Source of the DNA: Bifidobacterium breve
GTDB taxonomy: Bacteria > Actinomycetota > Thermoleophilia > Solirubrobacterales > Solirubrobacteraceae
Reading direction: 5' to 3'
Assembly: GCA_945878865.1 (NCBI GenBank)
Contig: CAMCUD010000008.1
Coordinates: 1 to 64,000, forward strand
DNA: 64,000 nucleotides
The notes under the pieces are model-generated. The model did no database searches. It saw only the letters and a program-made list of their open reading frames with translations, and was not told where the DNA came from. Shown piece after piece: positions 42,554 through 51,960 of the stretch. Both the position numbers and the translations under genes were made by a program. Position 1 is the stretch's first letter. The number at the start of each line of letters is the position of its first letter.

Positions 42554-43710
42554 TGCGCGGCCGCGGCGGCTTCCTGTCCACCGGGAGCGGGGTCCTCGCG
42601 GCGATCCGCCTGGCCGCGATCCCCGTCTTCTTCGCCGCGGAGCGCTTCGTCGACCATCCGACCACGGCGAGCGGCGCGTTCGGCCCGCTGCTCGTCGCGG
42701 CCGCCGTGTACGCCGTCGCGGTGTCCGCCCTGCAGGCCGCCGGCCGCACACCCGCACCGCCGGGGGTCCTCGCGGTCGCCGACCTCGCGTTCATCACCGC
42801 GCTCGTCGCGACGTCCGGCGGCCCGTTCTCCCAGCTGCGGTACGCCTACTTCGTGCTGCCGGTCGCCGCCGCGCTGCTGTTTGGCCCACGGATGACGGCG
42901 CTCTCCTCCGCGGCCGCCGTGCTGTCCTACGGCCTCGTCGCGGTCACCTACCCGGGCGCCTCGGCCGTGCGGTCCGACGCGCTGGGCTTCGAGTTGACCC
43001 AGACGCTGTTCCTCGTATGGATGGGCGCAGCCGCGACGCTGCTCTCGGTCGTCCTCACCCGCCGCACGGCGGAGATCGAGCGGCTCTCGGCCAGCCGGGG
43101 CCGGCTCGTCGCCCAGGCCCTCGACGCCGAGGACGCCGCGCGGCGCCGCCTGGCAGCCGGCCTCCACGATCATGCCCTGCAGAACCTGCTCGCCGCACGC
43201 CAGTTCCTCGGGTCGGCCGAGGACGAGGAGCTCGCCCGCCAGGGGCTCGACGACGGCATCCGGCAGATCCGCGACGCCGTCTTCGACCTGCATCCCTATC
43301 TGCTGGAGCAGGCGGGCCTGCGCGCCGCGCTGCAGGCGGCGACCGACCACACCGCCCAGCGCACCGGATTCACCTCCACGGTGGACGTCGACGAGGCGGC
43401 CCAGGGCATCCACGACCAGGTGCTGTTCAGCGTGGCCCGGGAGCTGCTCGCCAACGTCGCCAAGCACGCCGGCGCCGCGCATGTGCGCGTGCTCGTCCGC
43501 CGTGGATCCGACGAGATCCTGCTGGTCGTCGAGGACGACGGCGCCGGGATCGACGCTGCGCGTGCGCGCGCAGCGGCGGCACGCGGGCACATCGGGCTCG
43601 CCTCGTCCGCCGAGCGCGCCGAGGCCATCGGCGGCTCGCTGACCTACGGGCCCGCCGACCACGGCGGCGGGACGCGCGTGGAGGTCCGGCTTCCCGCCCC
43701 GGCCCGCTGA
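42553..43710 (+). CDS. NarL-family sensor histidine kinase
   Basis: A 385-residue membrane kinase: about six hydrophobic segments in residues 10-170, a coiled dimerisation region, HisKA_3 box with RRRLAAGLHDHALQNLL (phospho-His in LHDH) and a HATPase_c domain with ELLANVAKHAGA (N box) and VEDDGAGID (G1 box). The sensor part is membrane-embedded with almost no extracellular loop, suggesting an intramembrane or lipid-phase signal. GTG 42553 overlaps the regulator stop. Confidence 0.92.
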   Translation: MRGRGGFLSTGSGVLAAIRLAAIPVFFAAERFVDHPTTASGAFGPLLVAAAVYAVAVSALQAAGRTPAPPGVLAVADLAFITALVATSGGPFSQLRYAYFVLPVAAALLFGPRMTALSSAAAVLSYGLVAVTYPGASAVRSDALGFELTQTLFLVWMGAAATLLSVVLTRRTAEIERLSASRGRLVAQALDAEDAARRRLAAGLHDHALQNLLAARQFLGSAEDEELARQGLDDGIRQIRDAVFDLHPYLLEQAGLRAALQAATDHTAQRTGFTSTVDVDEAAQGIHDQVLFSVARELLANVAKHAGAAHVRVLVRRGSDEILLVVEDDGAGIDAARARAAAARGHIGLASSAERAEAIGGSLTYGPADHGGGTRVEVRLPAPAR

Positions 43711-43802
43711 TCTGCGGACGTTCGATCGCAGGAGGCGGACCCCACGCAGGACCGTCCGGCCCGACGATGGCGCGGACGCTGCGCGGCGACGACCATGAAG
43801 GG

Positions 43803-43912
43803 CGTGAGGTGCGGGGAGAGCGGAGATCGCACCTCACGACATCGCCGGGGGCGCCGACGCGCCCCCGGGCCAAAGCTCCTCCCCGGCGGCTCCGGCACGG
43901 GTGCCGCCGGGG
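43803..43912 (+). promoter_or_regulatory. Leader with three consecutive perfect hairpins
   Basis: Stem 1 is CGTGAGGTGCG / CGCACCTCACG (43803-43813 and 43828-43838, 11 bp). Stem 2 is CCGGGGGCGC / GCGCCCCCGG with a CGAC tetraloop (43845-43868). Stem 3 is CCCCGGCGGC / GCCGCCGGGG (43881-43890 and 43903-43912). They fill most of the gap between the kinase and the receiver-only regulator and end 25 nt before its start. Stem 2 could be a terminator; the array could be a structured 5' UTR. No known riboswitch family is recognised. Confidence 0.6.
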
Positions 43913-43937
43913 CTGGGAGCCGACCCGGAGTGTGCCC

Positions 43938-44447
43938 ATGCCTGCCGTGATCGAACGTCCTGACGCCGCCGCCGCGACCGAGCCGCCCGAGACCCGCCCG
44001 TTGCGGGTGCTCGTCGCCGACGACCATCCGCTGTACCGCCAAGGTGTCGCTCGCGCGGTCGCCCGCCACCCCGAGCTCACGCTCGTCGCCGAGGCGGTGG
44101 ACGGCGACGACGCGCTCGCCCTCATTCAGGCGCTGCGGCCCGACGTGGCCGTCCTCGACCATCGGATGCCGGGGTTGAGCGGAACCGAGGTCTGCCGCGC
44201 GATCCACCAGGACGACGACCCCGGTCCGACAACCGTCCTCATCCTCAGCGCGTACGAGGACGCCGACCTGGTCTGGGACTCGGTCGGCACGGGCGCCGCC
44301 GGCTACGTCGGCAAGTCCGCGAGCCACGGCCAGATCTGCGAGGCGATCCTCGCGGTGGGCCGCGGCGGCGTGGCGTACACCGAGCGCGCGGCCGCGGCGG
44401 TGGATGAGGGCTTCGACCGGCTCTTCGGCAGGCTCGGGGCGCGCTGA
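43938..44447 (+). CDS. Receiver-only response regulator
   Basis: A 169-residue protein: ~25-residue N-terminal tail, a receiver domain (about 25-145) with VLVADDHPLYRQGVA, phospho-acceptor Asp in DVAVLDHRMPGLSG and Lys in GYVGKSASHG, then only a short helical tail with no LuxR HTH. The receiver is NarL-like, close to the neighbour at 41906. It may be a phosphate sink or act by protein contact. ATG 43938 has GGAG 7 bases before; GTG 43932 is possible. The frame is open upstream through the kinase region only as a shadow. Confidence 0.85.
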   Translation: MPAVIERPDAAAATEPPETRPLRVLVADDHPLYRQGVARAVARHPELTLVAEAVDGDDALALIQALRPDVAVLDHRMPGLSGTEVCRAIHQDDDPGPTTVLILSAYEDADLVWDSVGTGAAGYVGKSASHGQICEAILAVGRGGVAYTERAAAAVDEGFDRLFGRLGAR

Positions 44448-44454
44448 GCGGGCC

Positions 44455-45720
44455 TCAGGCGGGCATCGGCGTCGCCGGCCCCTCCGCGATGACGCGGTCG
44501 GCGACGGCGCGAAGGTCGCTGTCGAGGTGCCCGCAGACGACGTCGCGCAGCAGCGCGCGCAGGTGGTCGGCCAGCTCGGCAGCCACGCGCAGCGACCCGC
44601 CGTCCGAGGGCGACAGCCCCGCGACCGCGGCGCGCTCGGCGGCGATCGCGTGGCCGACCAGCGCGATGATCTCGCCGCGCTGCTCGGGCGGGACGCACAG
44701 CGCCGCGACCCGCTCGGCCAGCCGGCCGGACTGCGGCCCTTCCGGTTCGAGCAGCGCCCGCAGCGCCAGCAGGTGGTCGGTGAGCCCGTCAAGCGCGTCG
44801 AGCCGGTCGCAGCCCATCTCGTAGCGGCGCAGGGCCCACGCGATCTCGCCGTGGCGCGGCGCGCGCCGCGCAACGAGCGAGCAGAAGCCGCGCAGCTCAT
44901 CCTCCTCGGCGGCCGCCAGCTCGAGCCGCCCGCGCGGGATGTGCGCGCCGGTGCCCAGCGCAAGCGCGCCCCACGGGCCCCCGGCTGTTCGCACGTAGGC
45001 GACGGGCGCCAGCGCAGGCGTCTCGGAGTCGAAGAGCCGCAGCGCGGTCTGCAGCAGGCGCAGGCGGGCGCGGGCGGCAGTCGCGGGCGTCGGCCCGCCC
45101 GGCTCGTCGATGGTCGACAGCACCGCGAGGACCGCGTCGCCGGGGCCGACCGCGGCGAGCGCCTCCAGCGGCGCGTCCGGCGCGACGCCGTCGAGGCACA
45201 GCTCGAGCCCCTCGCCGAGCGCGATGCGCTCGCTCTCGATCTCCAGTCCGAGCACCGAGACGACCGTCAGCGTCTGCGTGCGCCCGGACAGGATCGCGTC
45301 CTCGAGCTCCGTGTACGCGGGTTCGAAGCGCGCGTCGGTGAGCTCGAATTCCGTGGTGTCCTCGAAGACGGCGGAGAGGAAGATCCGCAGTGCGGCGTCC
45401 GCGCGGTCCCGAGCGCGCTCGGGGACACGGATCTCTCCGCGGGCGCGCAGGTACCCGGCGACGTCGAGCTGCTCGAGGAGGCGCGCGGCGGGCGGGTAGC
45501 CCGGCAGCCGGCCGAGCGCGGCGACGCGACGGTGGATGAACTCGGCGGTGAGCGGCCGGTAGCAGTACAGCGGCGGGTCGTGGCGGAACCGACCGCGCCC
45601 GCTCGACGACTCGACGACCTCGAACGGGATGTCGGCGCCGGCGGCCGCGTCGGCGGCCAGCTGCCCGCCGGCCTGCTCGGCGAAGGCGCGCAGCGCGTCG
45701 TGCAACTGACGGTGGCGCAT
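44455..45720 (-). CDS. Conserved-looking protein of unknown function
   Basis: A 421-residue, Ala/Leu/Arg/Glu-rich, mostly helical soluble protein without signal peptide. Features that look constrained are the N-terminal YCYRPLTAEFIHRRV segment, a beta-rich middle (LTVVSVLGLEIESERIALGEGLELCLDG) and a C-terminal helical block with ALRRYEMGCDRLDALDGLTDHLLALRALLEPEG. The last resembles the phrasing of actinobacterial proteins in which a gene product is judged by cohort coverage, but I know no function. It is convergent with the receiver-only regulator and separated by 44 bp from znuA upstream on the same strand. Confidence 0.65.
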   Translation of the reverse strand: MRHRQLHDALRAFAEQAGGQLAADAAAGADIPFEVVESSSGRGRFRHDPPLYCYRPLTAEFIHRRVAALGRLPGYPPAARLLEQLDVAGYLRARGEIRVPERARDRADAALRIFLSAVFEDTTEFELTDARFEPAYTELEDAILSGRTQTLTVVSVLGLEIESERIALGEGLELCLDGVAPDAPLEALAAVGPGDAVLAVLSTIDEPGGPTPATAARARLRLLQTALRLFDSETPALAPVAYVRTAGGPWGALALGTGAHIPRGRLELAAAEEDELRGFCSLVARRAPRHGEIAWALRRYEMGCDRLDALDGLTDHLLALRALLEPEGPQSGRLAERVAALCVPPEQRGEIIALVGHAIAAERAAVAGLSPSDGGSLRVAAELADHLRALLRDVVCGHLDSDLRAVADRVIAEGPATPMPA

Positions 45721-45764
45721 GCGCTCGACGTTCGCCAAGCGCGGGCGGAGTCCTGCTCGCGCCG

Positions 45765-46739
45765 TCAGGCCGTGGGCAGCGTGCAGACGCCCTTGCGGCC
45801 GGTGAACCCGTCGGCGAGGGTGCCGGCGTTGAAGCGCAGCATGTCGAGATACGTCGCCCCGGTGGAGCCCTTCGGGCCGAGGGAGTCGCTCCACAGCTGC
45901 GGGCCGACCGTCGCCCCGGAGCGATCGGCGATCGCCCGCTCGAGCTTGGGGTTGACCGTGTTCTCGGCGTAGATCGTCTTCACGCCCTCGGCCTGGATCG
46001 TCTTGACGAGGTCGGTGACCTCGCCCGCGGAGGCCTGCGACTGCGTCGACAGGCTCGGGATCACGGTACCGACGAGCTCGATGTCGTAGCGGTCGGCGAA
46101 GTAGCCGAACGCGTCGTGGTTGGTGACGAGCTTGCGCTGGGAGGCGGGGATGTCGTCCATGCACGCAGCGATCGCCGTGTCCATCGCGGTGAGCTGCTCC
46201 GTGTAGGCCTTCGCGTTGGCGTCGTAGGTCGCGGCGCCTCCCGGGTCGGCCTTGACGAGCGCCGCGCGGGTCGCCTCGACGGCGGCAATCGCGTTCTGCG
46301 GGTTCTGCCACCAGTGCGGATCGATGCCTTCCCCATCCGCGTGCTCTTCCTCGTGGTCATCCCCGCCCTTGCGGGTCGTGACGTCGTCGATGAGGTCGAG
46401 CTGTGTCGCGTCCGAGCCGGCGCTCGAGACCACGTCGGCCAGCCATGCGTCGACCTCGCCGCCGGAGCGCACGATGAGGTCGGCGTCGGCGACGGCCTGC
46501 GCGTCGCTCGGCCGCGGCTCGTAGTCGTGCGGGTCGGCGTTGACCGGCAGGATCGTCGTGACCTGCGCCCGGTCGCCGGCGACGTTGCGGACGAGGTCGC
46601 CCGCGATCGTCGTGGTTGCCACGACCTTCGGACCGTCGCCCGACGCGGTGGTCGAGGAGGAGGAGCCATCACCACCGCATGCGGCGAGGAGGACGGCAGC
46701 GGAAACCAGAACGACGGGCAGCATCGGGCGAACGGACAT
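45765..46739 (-). CDS. Zinc ABC transporter substrate-binding lipoprotein (ZnuA-like)
   Basis: A 324-residue cluster A-I solute-binding protein. Lipobox LLAAC gives a lipid-anchored Cys near residue 21. Metal-site His residues are in VNADPHDYEPRPSD, GIDPHWWQNPQN and VTNHDAFGYF, with a C-terminal acidic residue expected as fourth ligand. A His/Asp/Glu-rich loop (GGDDHEEEHADGEG) is typical of zinc- rather than manganese-binding members. The permease and ATPase genes are not adjacent. A Zur-like palindrome lies 17-29 nt upstream of the start. Confidence 0.9.
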   Translation of the reverse strand: MSVRPMLPVVLVSAAVLLAACGGDGSSSSTTASGDGPKVVATTTIAGDLVRNVAGDRAQVTTILPVNADPHDYEPRPSDAQAVADADLIVRSGGEVDAWLADVVSSAGSDATQLDLIDDVTTRKGGDDHEEEHADGEGIDPHWWQNPQNAIAAVEATRAALVKADPGGAATYDANAKAYTEQLTAMDTAIAACMDDIPASQRKLVTNHDAFGYFADRYDIELVGTVIPSLSTQSQASAGEVTDLVKTIQAEGVKTIYAENTVNPKLERAIADRSGATVGPQLWSDSLGPKGSTGATYLDMLRFNAGTLADGFTGRKGVCTLPTA

Positions 46740-46755
46740 GCGCCCCAGGCTAACA

Positions 46756-46768
46756 GAGAACGATTCTC
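46756..46768. promoter_or_regulatory. Putative Zur box 1
   Basis: Perfect inverted repeat GAGAA-CGA-TTCTC directly upstream of the ZnuA-like gene. Aligned as a 15-mer it matches box 2 at 11 of 15 positions (shared GAGA and GATTCTC). It resembles the TGA...TCA palindromes of actinobacterial Zur/Fur operators. Confidence 0.65.
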
Positions 46769-46775
46769 GTTATCT

Positions 46776-46952
46776 CTACGGAGTCGGGCCGACCATCCCC
46801 GCGGCCAGCACTCCGGCGGCAAGCAGCGTGCCGGTGACCGCCCGCTTGCGCGCCGGCGTCATGAGATGCCCGAACCGCACGACAAGCCACGCCCGGATCC
46901 CGGTGGCCGAGGCGCCCGCCGCCATGGCGCCCGCCATGCACTGCATGCACAT
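46776..46952 (-). CDS. Small Cys-rich membrane protein
   Basis: A 58-residue protein starting MCMQCMAGAM (CxxC within the first five residues), then AAGASATGIRAWLVVRFGH and a hydrophobic C-terminal segment (AVTGTLLAAGVLAAGMVG). I recall similar 55-70 residue proteins with an N-terminal MCMxC beside COG0523 genes in other actinobacteria, but have no function for them. It is divergent from the COG0523 gene across Zur box 2 and followed by Zur box 1 and znuA. The Cys/Met-rich start suggests metal handling (inference). Confidence 0.7.
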   Translation of the reverse strand: MCMQCMAGAMAAGASATGIRAWLVVRFGHLMTPARKRAVTGTLLAAGVLAAGMVGPTP

Positions 46953-46977
46953 GACGGCATCGTACCGTGACCTATAC

Positions 46978-46992
46978 TGAGACTGATTCTCA
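46978..46992. promoter_or_regulatory. Putative Zur box 2 over a -10 element
   Basis: Palindrome TGAGA-CTGAT-TCTCA, overlapping by one base the -10-like TATACT (46973-46978) that reads toward the COG0523 gene at 47011. Binding here would block that promoter and probably the divergent small-protein gene. Confidence 0.7.
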
Positions 46993-47010
46993 TTTACGTC
47001 TGGAGGCCGC

Positions 47011-48237
<1,227 letters not shown>

Positions 48238-48257
48238 GCCCCGCACACCGCCGGGGC
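48238..48257. terminator. Weak bidirectional hairpin
   Basis: GCCCCG (48238-48243) pairs with CGGGGC (48252-48257) across an 8-nt loop, immediately after the COG0523 stop and before the convergent Ddn-family gene. Confidence 0.4.
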
Positions 48258-48270
48258 CACCTGACGGCGT

Positions 48271-48672
48271 TCACGCGATATCGCAGACCAGCACGCCCAT
48301 GTGCCGCGACAGCCTGGCCGCGGGACGCGGCAACCGCTCGTCCGTTCCCGCGGTGACGACCCGCGGATTGGTGAGCCGCAGCCGCTGCCCTCGGCGGATC
48401 ACCTCGGCCCCGTCGGCCGCCAGCACGTTCTTGACCCACTGCGCTTCCGACCCGTAGGGCAGGCCGACGGCCAGGACGTTCCCGCGCCGGAACGCGGTGA
48501 CAGGGCTGCGATACGCCCGGCCGGACTTCCGGCCGGTGTGACACACCACCGCCCACGGCAGGAGGTACGGCGCCCAGATGCCCTGGATGCGGTTCGTGAC
48601 GAGCTTGTTGAAGCGCGGCAGCCACGATGGCATGAGCGAGCGAGTCGGCTGCGACGGGGCAGGTGCAGGCAT
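48271..48672 (-). CDS. Ddn-family (DUF385) F420-dependent nitroreductase-like protein
   Basis: A 133-residue protein with the DUF385 layout: N-terminal helix, VVCHTGRKSGRAYRSPVTAF (the TxGRKSG motif) and GLPYGSEAQWVKNVLAADGAEV. The family includes mycobacterial Ddn, which uses reduced F420 to reduce quinones or nitro compounds. Convergent with the COG0523 gene and divergent from the cytochrome c gene. The actual substrate is unknown. Confidence 0.85.
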   Translation of the reverse strand: MPAPAPSQPTRSLMPSWLPRFNKLVTNRIQGIWAPYLLPWAVVCHTGRKSGRAYRSPVTAFRRGNVLAVGLPYGSEAQWVKNVLAADGAEVIRRGQRLRLTNPRVVTAGTDERLPRPAARLSRHMGVLVCDIA

Positions 48673-48722
48673 GCGGCGATCCTACCAATCGGTAGCACGT
48701 CCGATGGGCGTACGATGCGCGC

Positions 48723-49109
48723 ATGTCGACCCGCGTCCGTCCCCTCCATCTCCTCGCGGCCCTGGGCTGCGCCATCGCCCTCGCCGCCTCCGGCTGCGGT
48801 GGCGACGACAGCGACAGCGGCACGTCGGGTGGCTCCAGCTCCGTGGCGACGTCCTCCACCGGCGGAGGCACCGCCGCGGTCGACGGCAAGGCCGTCTTCG
48901 AGTCCAACTGCGCGAGCTGCCACACCCTGAAGGCCGCCGACGCATCGGGCAGCTTCGGCCCCAACCTCGACGACCTGAAGCCCGACGCCGCGACGGTCCA
49001 GAAGCAGGTCGAGAACGGCGGCGGCGGCATGCCGGCGTTCAAGGGCCAGCTCAGCAACGAGGAGATCGCAGCGGTCGCGGCGTACGTCGCGAAGAGCGCC
49101 GGCAGCTAG
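48723..49109 (+). CDS. c-type cytochrome lipoprotein
   Basis: A 128-residue protein with lipobox LAASGC (lipid Cys near residue 24), a Gly/Ser/Thr-rich tether and a mono-haem domain: haem-binding NCASCHTL and distal Met in GGMPAFKG. It resembles the cytochrome c6/cbb3-III class, used as a membrane-tethered electron shuttle on the outer face of the membrane. It directly precedes the copper-associated region and shares a terminator with it. Confidence 0.88.
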   Translation: MSTRVRPLHLLAALGCAIALAASGCGGDDSDSGTSGGSSSVATSSTGGGTAAVDGKAVFESNCASCHTLKAADASGSFGPNLDDLKPDAATVQKQVENGGGGMPAFKGQLSNEEIAAVAAYVAKSAGS

Positions 49110-49197
49110 CGCACGACATCGCGTTTACTCCGCGAACGAACGGGTAACTAACGCCAACCTGCGTCGTCGAGGCAGCGGCGGCGCAGGTAGCACCTTC

Positions 49198-49231
49198 AGG
49201 GCCCTGCCGGGGCGCACCCCGGCAGGGCCCT
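49198..49231. terminator. Strong bidirectional terminator hairpin
   Basis: Perfect 15-bp stem (49198-49212 with 49217-49231) and CGCA loop, followed on the plus strand by CGTCGTTT. It separates the convergent cytochrome c and ycnI-like genes. Confidence 0.85.
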
Positions 49232-49238
49232 CGTCGTT

Positions 49239-49889
49239 TCAGGCCCGTGCGCGCCGGCGGCCGAGCACGAGCGCGGCGATGCCGGTGACCAGACCGAGCC
49301 CGCCGACGATCAGGGCGGCGACGGCCAGGCCGTCGCCGGAGCCCCCGTCGTCTCCGGCGTCGTCCGGAGCGGAGGCCGCGGCCGCGGACGAGTCGTCACC
49401 CTCGCCGCCGGCGTTCTGCCGGGGCGCCGACGCGCTGATCTGCGTCACCGACGCCGGTTCCTCGCTGCCCGGCCCGCCGATCCAGCGGACCTTCTGCCCG
49501 TCGCTGTAGGTCTGGATCGCCTTCCAGCTGATCGGCCCCGCCTGATCGGGCGTCGTGGCGAGGAACTGCGTGACGAGCACCTCCGAGGGCTTAAGGTTCC
49601 CGCTCCACACGATCGAGCGCACCGACTGGTTGGGGTTCTTCGTCAGGGTGCGCGTCCATCCGGGCAGGGGTTCATAGGAGAACGGGATCACGCCCTTCGG
49701 GATCGCGAGCTCGACATTCGTGGTCGCGAGGTCGCGTTCGTTGGGCACGAGCACCGTCCACAAGACGGGGTCCCCCGGCGCGGCCTCCGCGGGTCGGACC
49801 TGGATGTGCGCGGCCGCCGGCGCGGCGCCCACCAGCAGCGCCGCACCAGCGAGGAGCGCGGCGCGGGTCAGCCGACGCGGAACGTCCAC
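49239..49889 (-). CDS. YcnI-like (DUF1775) copper-associated protein
   Basis: A 216-residue exported protein: signal peptide cleaved at PAAA|HIQV so that His becomes residue 1, a DUF1775 domain (WTVLVPNERDL, VIPFSYEPLPGW, IVWSGNLKP), an acidic linker and a C-terminal membrane helix plus RRRARA anchor. In Bacillus YcnI the N-terminal His belongs to a monohistidine copper brace. Last gene of the operon; GTG 49889 is preceded by AGGAGG and overlaps copC by 22 nt. Confidence 0.87.
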   Translation of the reverse strand: MDVPRRLTRAALLAGAALLVGAAPAAAHIQVRPAEAAPGDPVLWTVLVPNERDLATTNVELAIPKGVIPFSYEPLPGWTRTLTKNPNQSVRSIVWSGNLKPSEVLVTQFLATTPDQAGPISWKAIQTYSDGQKVRWIGGPGSEEPASVTQISASAPRQNAGGEGDDSSAAAASAPDDAGDDGGSGDGLAVAALIVGGLGLVTGIAALVLGRRRARA

Positions 49890-50260
49890 GACCCCTCCTG
49901 CTTGTGGCCGTCGGCGGCCGTGACGTTCCACGTCGCCCGGTACCTGCCCTTGGCGAGCGGGCGCTTCAACGTCGCGTAGAGCTTCTTGACGTTCGTCGTG
50001 CTCACGCGCGACGTCCGGGAGACCACGCCCTTCGGCCCGCGGACGACGAGCTTGCCGCTCTTGATCTGCTCACCGAACGTGATGGTCGCCTTCGAGGTGT
50101 TCGTCCCGACCTTCGATCCGTTGGCGGGGTACTCGGACACCTCTTCGGTGTGGGCGAACGCGACGGCGCCACCGCCCGCTGCGAGCGTGGCGCCGGCGAG
50201 CGCGACGGCCGCGATCCGGCGCCGATGGGACTGGATGGACATGCGGGTTCCCTTCGTCAT
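49868..50260 (-). CDS. CopC-domain periplasmic copper-binding protein
   Basis: A 130-residue single-domain CopC: signal peptide ending VAFA|HTEE, so His is the predicted N-terminus, and the C-terminal Cu(II)-site pair in TAADGHKQEGSW (Asp and His). It likely binds Cu(II) outside the membrane for transfer to CopD. ATG 50260 overlaps the CopC-CopD stop (ATGA); ATG 50242 is an alternative with GAAGGG upstream. Confidence 0.88.
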   Translation of the reverse strand: MTKGTRMSIQSHRRRIAAVALAGATLAAGGGAVAFAHTEEVSEYPANGSKVGTNTSKATITFGEQIKSGKLVVRGPKGVVSRTSRVSTTNVKKLYATLKRPLAKGRYRATWNVTAADGHKQEGSWTFRVG

Positions 50261-51960
50261 CGCACTGACACCTTCCAGCGCGTGTCGTACTGGTCGAATT
50301 CGGAGACGCGGACCGAGAACGCGAGCTCCCAGTCCCCGCCCGGGGTCAGAGGCAGCGCCTCGATTACGTAGTGGCCGGGACCGGCGCGGCGCGGCTTGGC
50401 CGGCAGCGGGCCGATCTGCTCGGACGGCAGCGCAGCGGTCACGCGCAGCTCCTTCGTGCCCGTGAACGGCGTGCCGTCCCGGCGCAGGAGGTAGAGATGC
50501 AGCTCGTTCACGCCGGCTCGGGCGGGGTCGAGGGTCGCCTGGAGCTCGAGCGGACCGACCGTGCGCTCGAGTGACGCAGGCCCACCGGCCGCGGACGCCG
50601 GCGGGCTGATCCCGACGAGGATCCCCGTGACGGCCAGCGCACCAACGACGAGCGCCACCTCGGCCCGCAGCGTCGCGCGCAGGACGCGGCCGTCGTCGCC
50701 GGGCGGCGCGCCCTCCTCGGCAAGGCGGCGCAGCCGGGGCATCGTGCGCCGCTGGTTCACCGCGCCCAGCCCGACGAGCACGAGGAGGAGGACGATCTTC
50801 GCGAGCACGAGCCGCCCCCACGAGCTGTCCCACAGGTCCGAGACCGCGGTGAGATGCTCGATCGACGCCACGACGCCGGTGAGCACGAGCACGGCGACGC
50901 TGACCATCGCCAGCGGGGAGAACCGGCCCAGAACGGCGGCGAGCAGCCGCGTGCGATCCCGGGCCGCCAGCGCGCGGGTCGCCGCGGGGACCGCCGCGAG
51001 TAGGAGGACGAGGCCGCCGACCCAGGCGCTCATCGCCGCCACGTGCAGGGCATCGAGGGCGACGTTCAGCCACACCGGATCCGTGGCCCGCGCGTGCCCG
51101 GCCAGCGCCGGGGTGATGCAGAGCGCGAGGACGCTGAGGCCGCCGAGCACGAGCTCGACGGGGCGGCGGCCCGGCGGCTTCGCCACGGCCGCGAGAACGC
51201 CGAGCACCGTGAACGCGATGAGCCGCACCGCCCAGGCGTGGCCGAAGTTCGTCTTGAGCAGCTCGCGGAAGGTGTCGGCGTCGACGGCCTGCCAGAGCGA
51301 CGCCCCGGAGGCCAGCGCCGCCTGCAGCCCGAGGCCGAGCCCGGTCGCCCCCGCCCCGACGGCCGCCGCGCCGACGAGGATCGGCCGGACCCGGTGCTGC
51401 ATGGCCGCGGCCGCCGCCGCGCCCGCGCCGGTCGCGCGCAGCGCCGGCCCCCACACGATGAGCAGGAAGATCAGCCCACCGGCCAGGATCGCCGTCGCGA
51501 GGTACGCCACACCGCGGACGACCTTCATCGCCGTCTTCGACACCGGCCCCGCCTCGGCGGTGATGAGCTTCGTGACGTCGGCGGGCGCCGCGCCCGGCCG
51601 GCCGACGTTGAACACCACCCCACCGCTGACGGGATGGCTGTCGGCCGAGATGACGCGGTAGGTCGCGACGTACGTGCCGTCGGCGATCCCGTCCTTCAGC
51701 CCGACGCGCAAGGCGTCAGGCTGCCCGGGCGGATGACCGGAGCTGCCATCGTCAACGCGCTTGCCGTCGGCGCCGACGACGCGCAGCGCGCCGAACGCCG
51801 CCTCAACCGGCTCGCTGAAGCGCAGGACGACCTCGTCGGGCTGCTCGCGCACCGTCACACCGCGCGCCGGCTCGCTGGAGACGAGCGTCGCGTGGGCGGA
51901 CGCCACGGCCGGCAGGCCGAGGAGGAGCAGGCACGCCAGCGTGAGGGCGCGTCTCACCAC
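50257..51960 (-). CDS. CopC-CopD fusion copper protein with YtkA-like C-terminus
   Basis: A 567-residue fusion: signal peptide ending VASA|HATL, a CopC domain (about 23-125, with ISADSHPVSG as Cu-site Asp/His), an eight-helix CopD domain (about 145-455) and a C-terminal extracellular beta domain (about 470-567, LELQATLDPARAGVNELHLYL) like YtkA. CopD is proposed to import copper. GTG 51960 overlaps the stop of the upstream gene (GTGGTGA), and its stop overlaps copC. Confidence 0.92.
   Translation of the reverse strand: MVRRALTLACLLLLGLPAVASAHATLVSSEPARGVTVREQPDEVVLRFSEPVEAAFGALRVVGADGKRVDDGSSGHPPGQPDALRVGLKDGIADGTYVATYRVISADSHPVSGGVVFNVGRPGAAPADVTKLITAEAGPVSKTAMKVVRGVAYLATAILAGGLIFLLIVWGPALRATGAGAAAAAAMQHRVRPILVGAAAVGAGATGLGLGLQAALASGASLWQAVDADTFRELLKTNFGHAWAVRLIAFTVLGVLAAVAKPPGRRPVELVLGGLSVLALCITPALAGHARATDPVWLNVALDALHVAAMSAWVGGLVLLLAAVPAATRALAARDRTRLLAAVLGRFSPLAMVSVAVLVLTGVVASIEHLTAVSDLWDSSWGRLVLAKIVLLLVLVGLGAVNQRRTMPRLRRLAEEGAPPGDDGRVLRATLRAEVALVVGALAVTGILVGISPPASAAGGPASLERTVGPLELQATLDPARAGVNELHLYLLRRDGTPFTGTKELRVTAALPSEQIGPLPAKPRRAGPGHYVIEALPLTPGGDWELAFSVRVSEFDQYDTRWKVSVR

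Noticed and set aside
41611-43710. A 699-residue plus-strand frame ending as the histidine kinase
   Set aside because: Its first part is shadow of the 41495 and response-regulator genes; the kinase begins at GTG 42553 by domain content and overlap.
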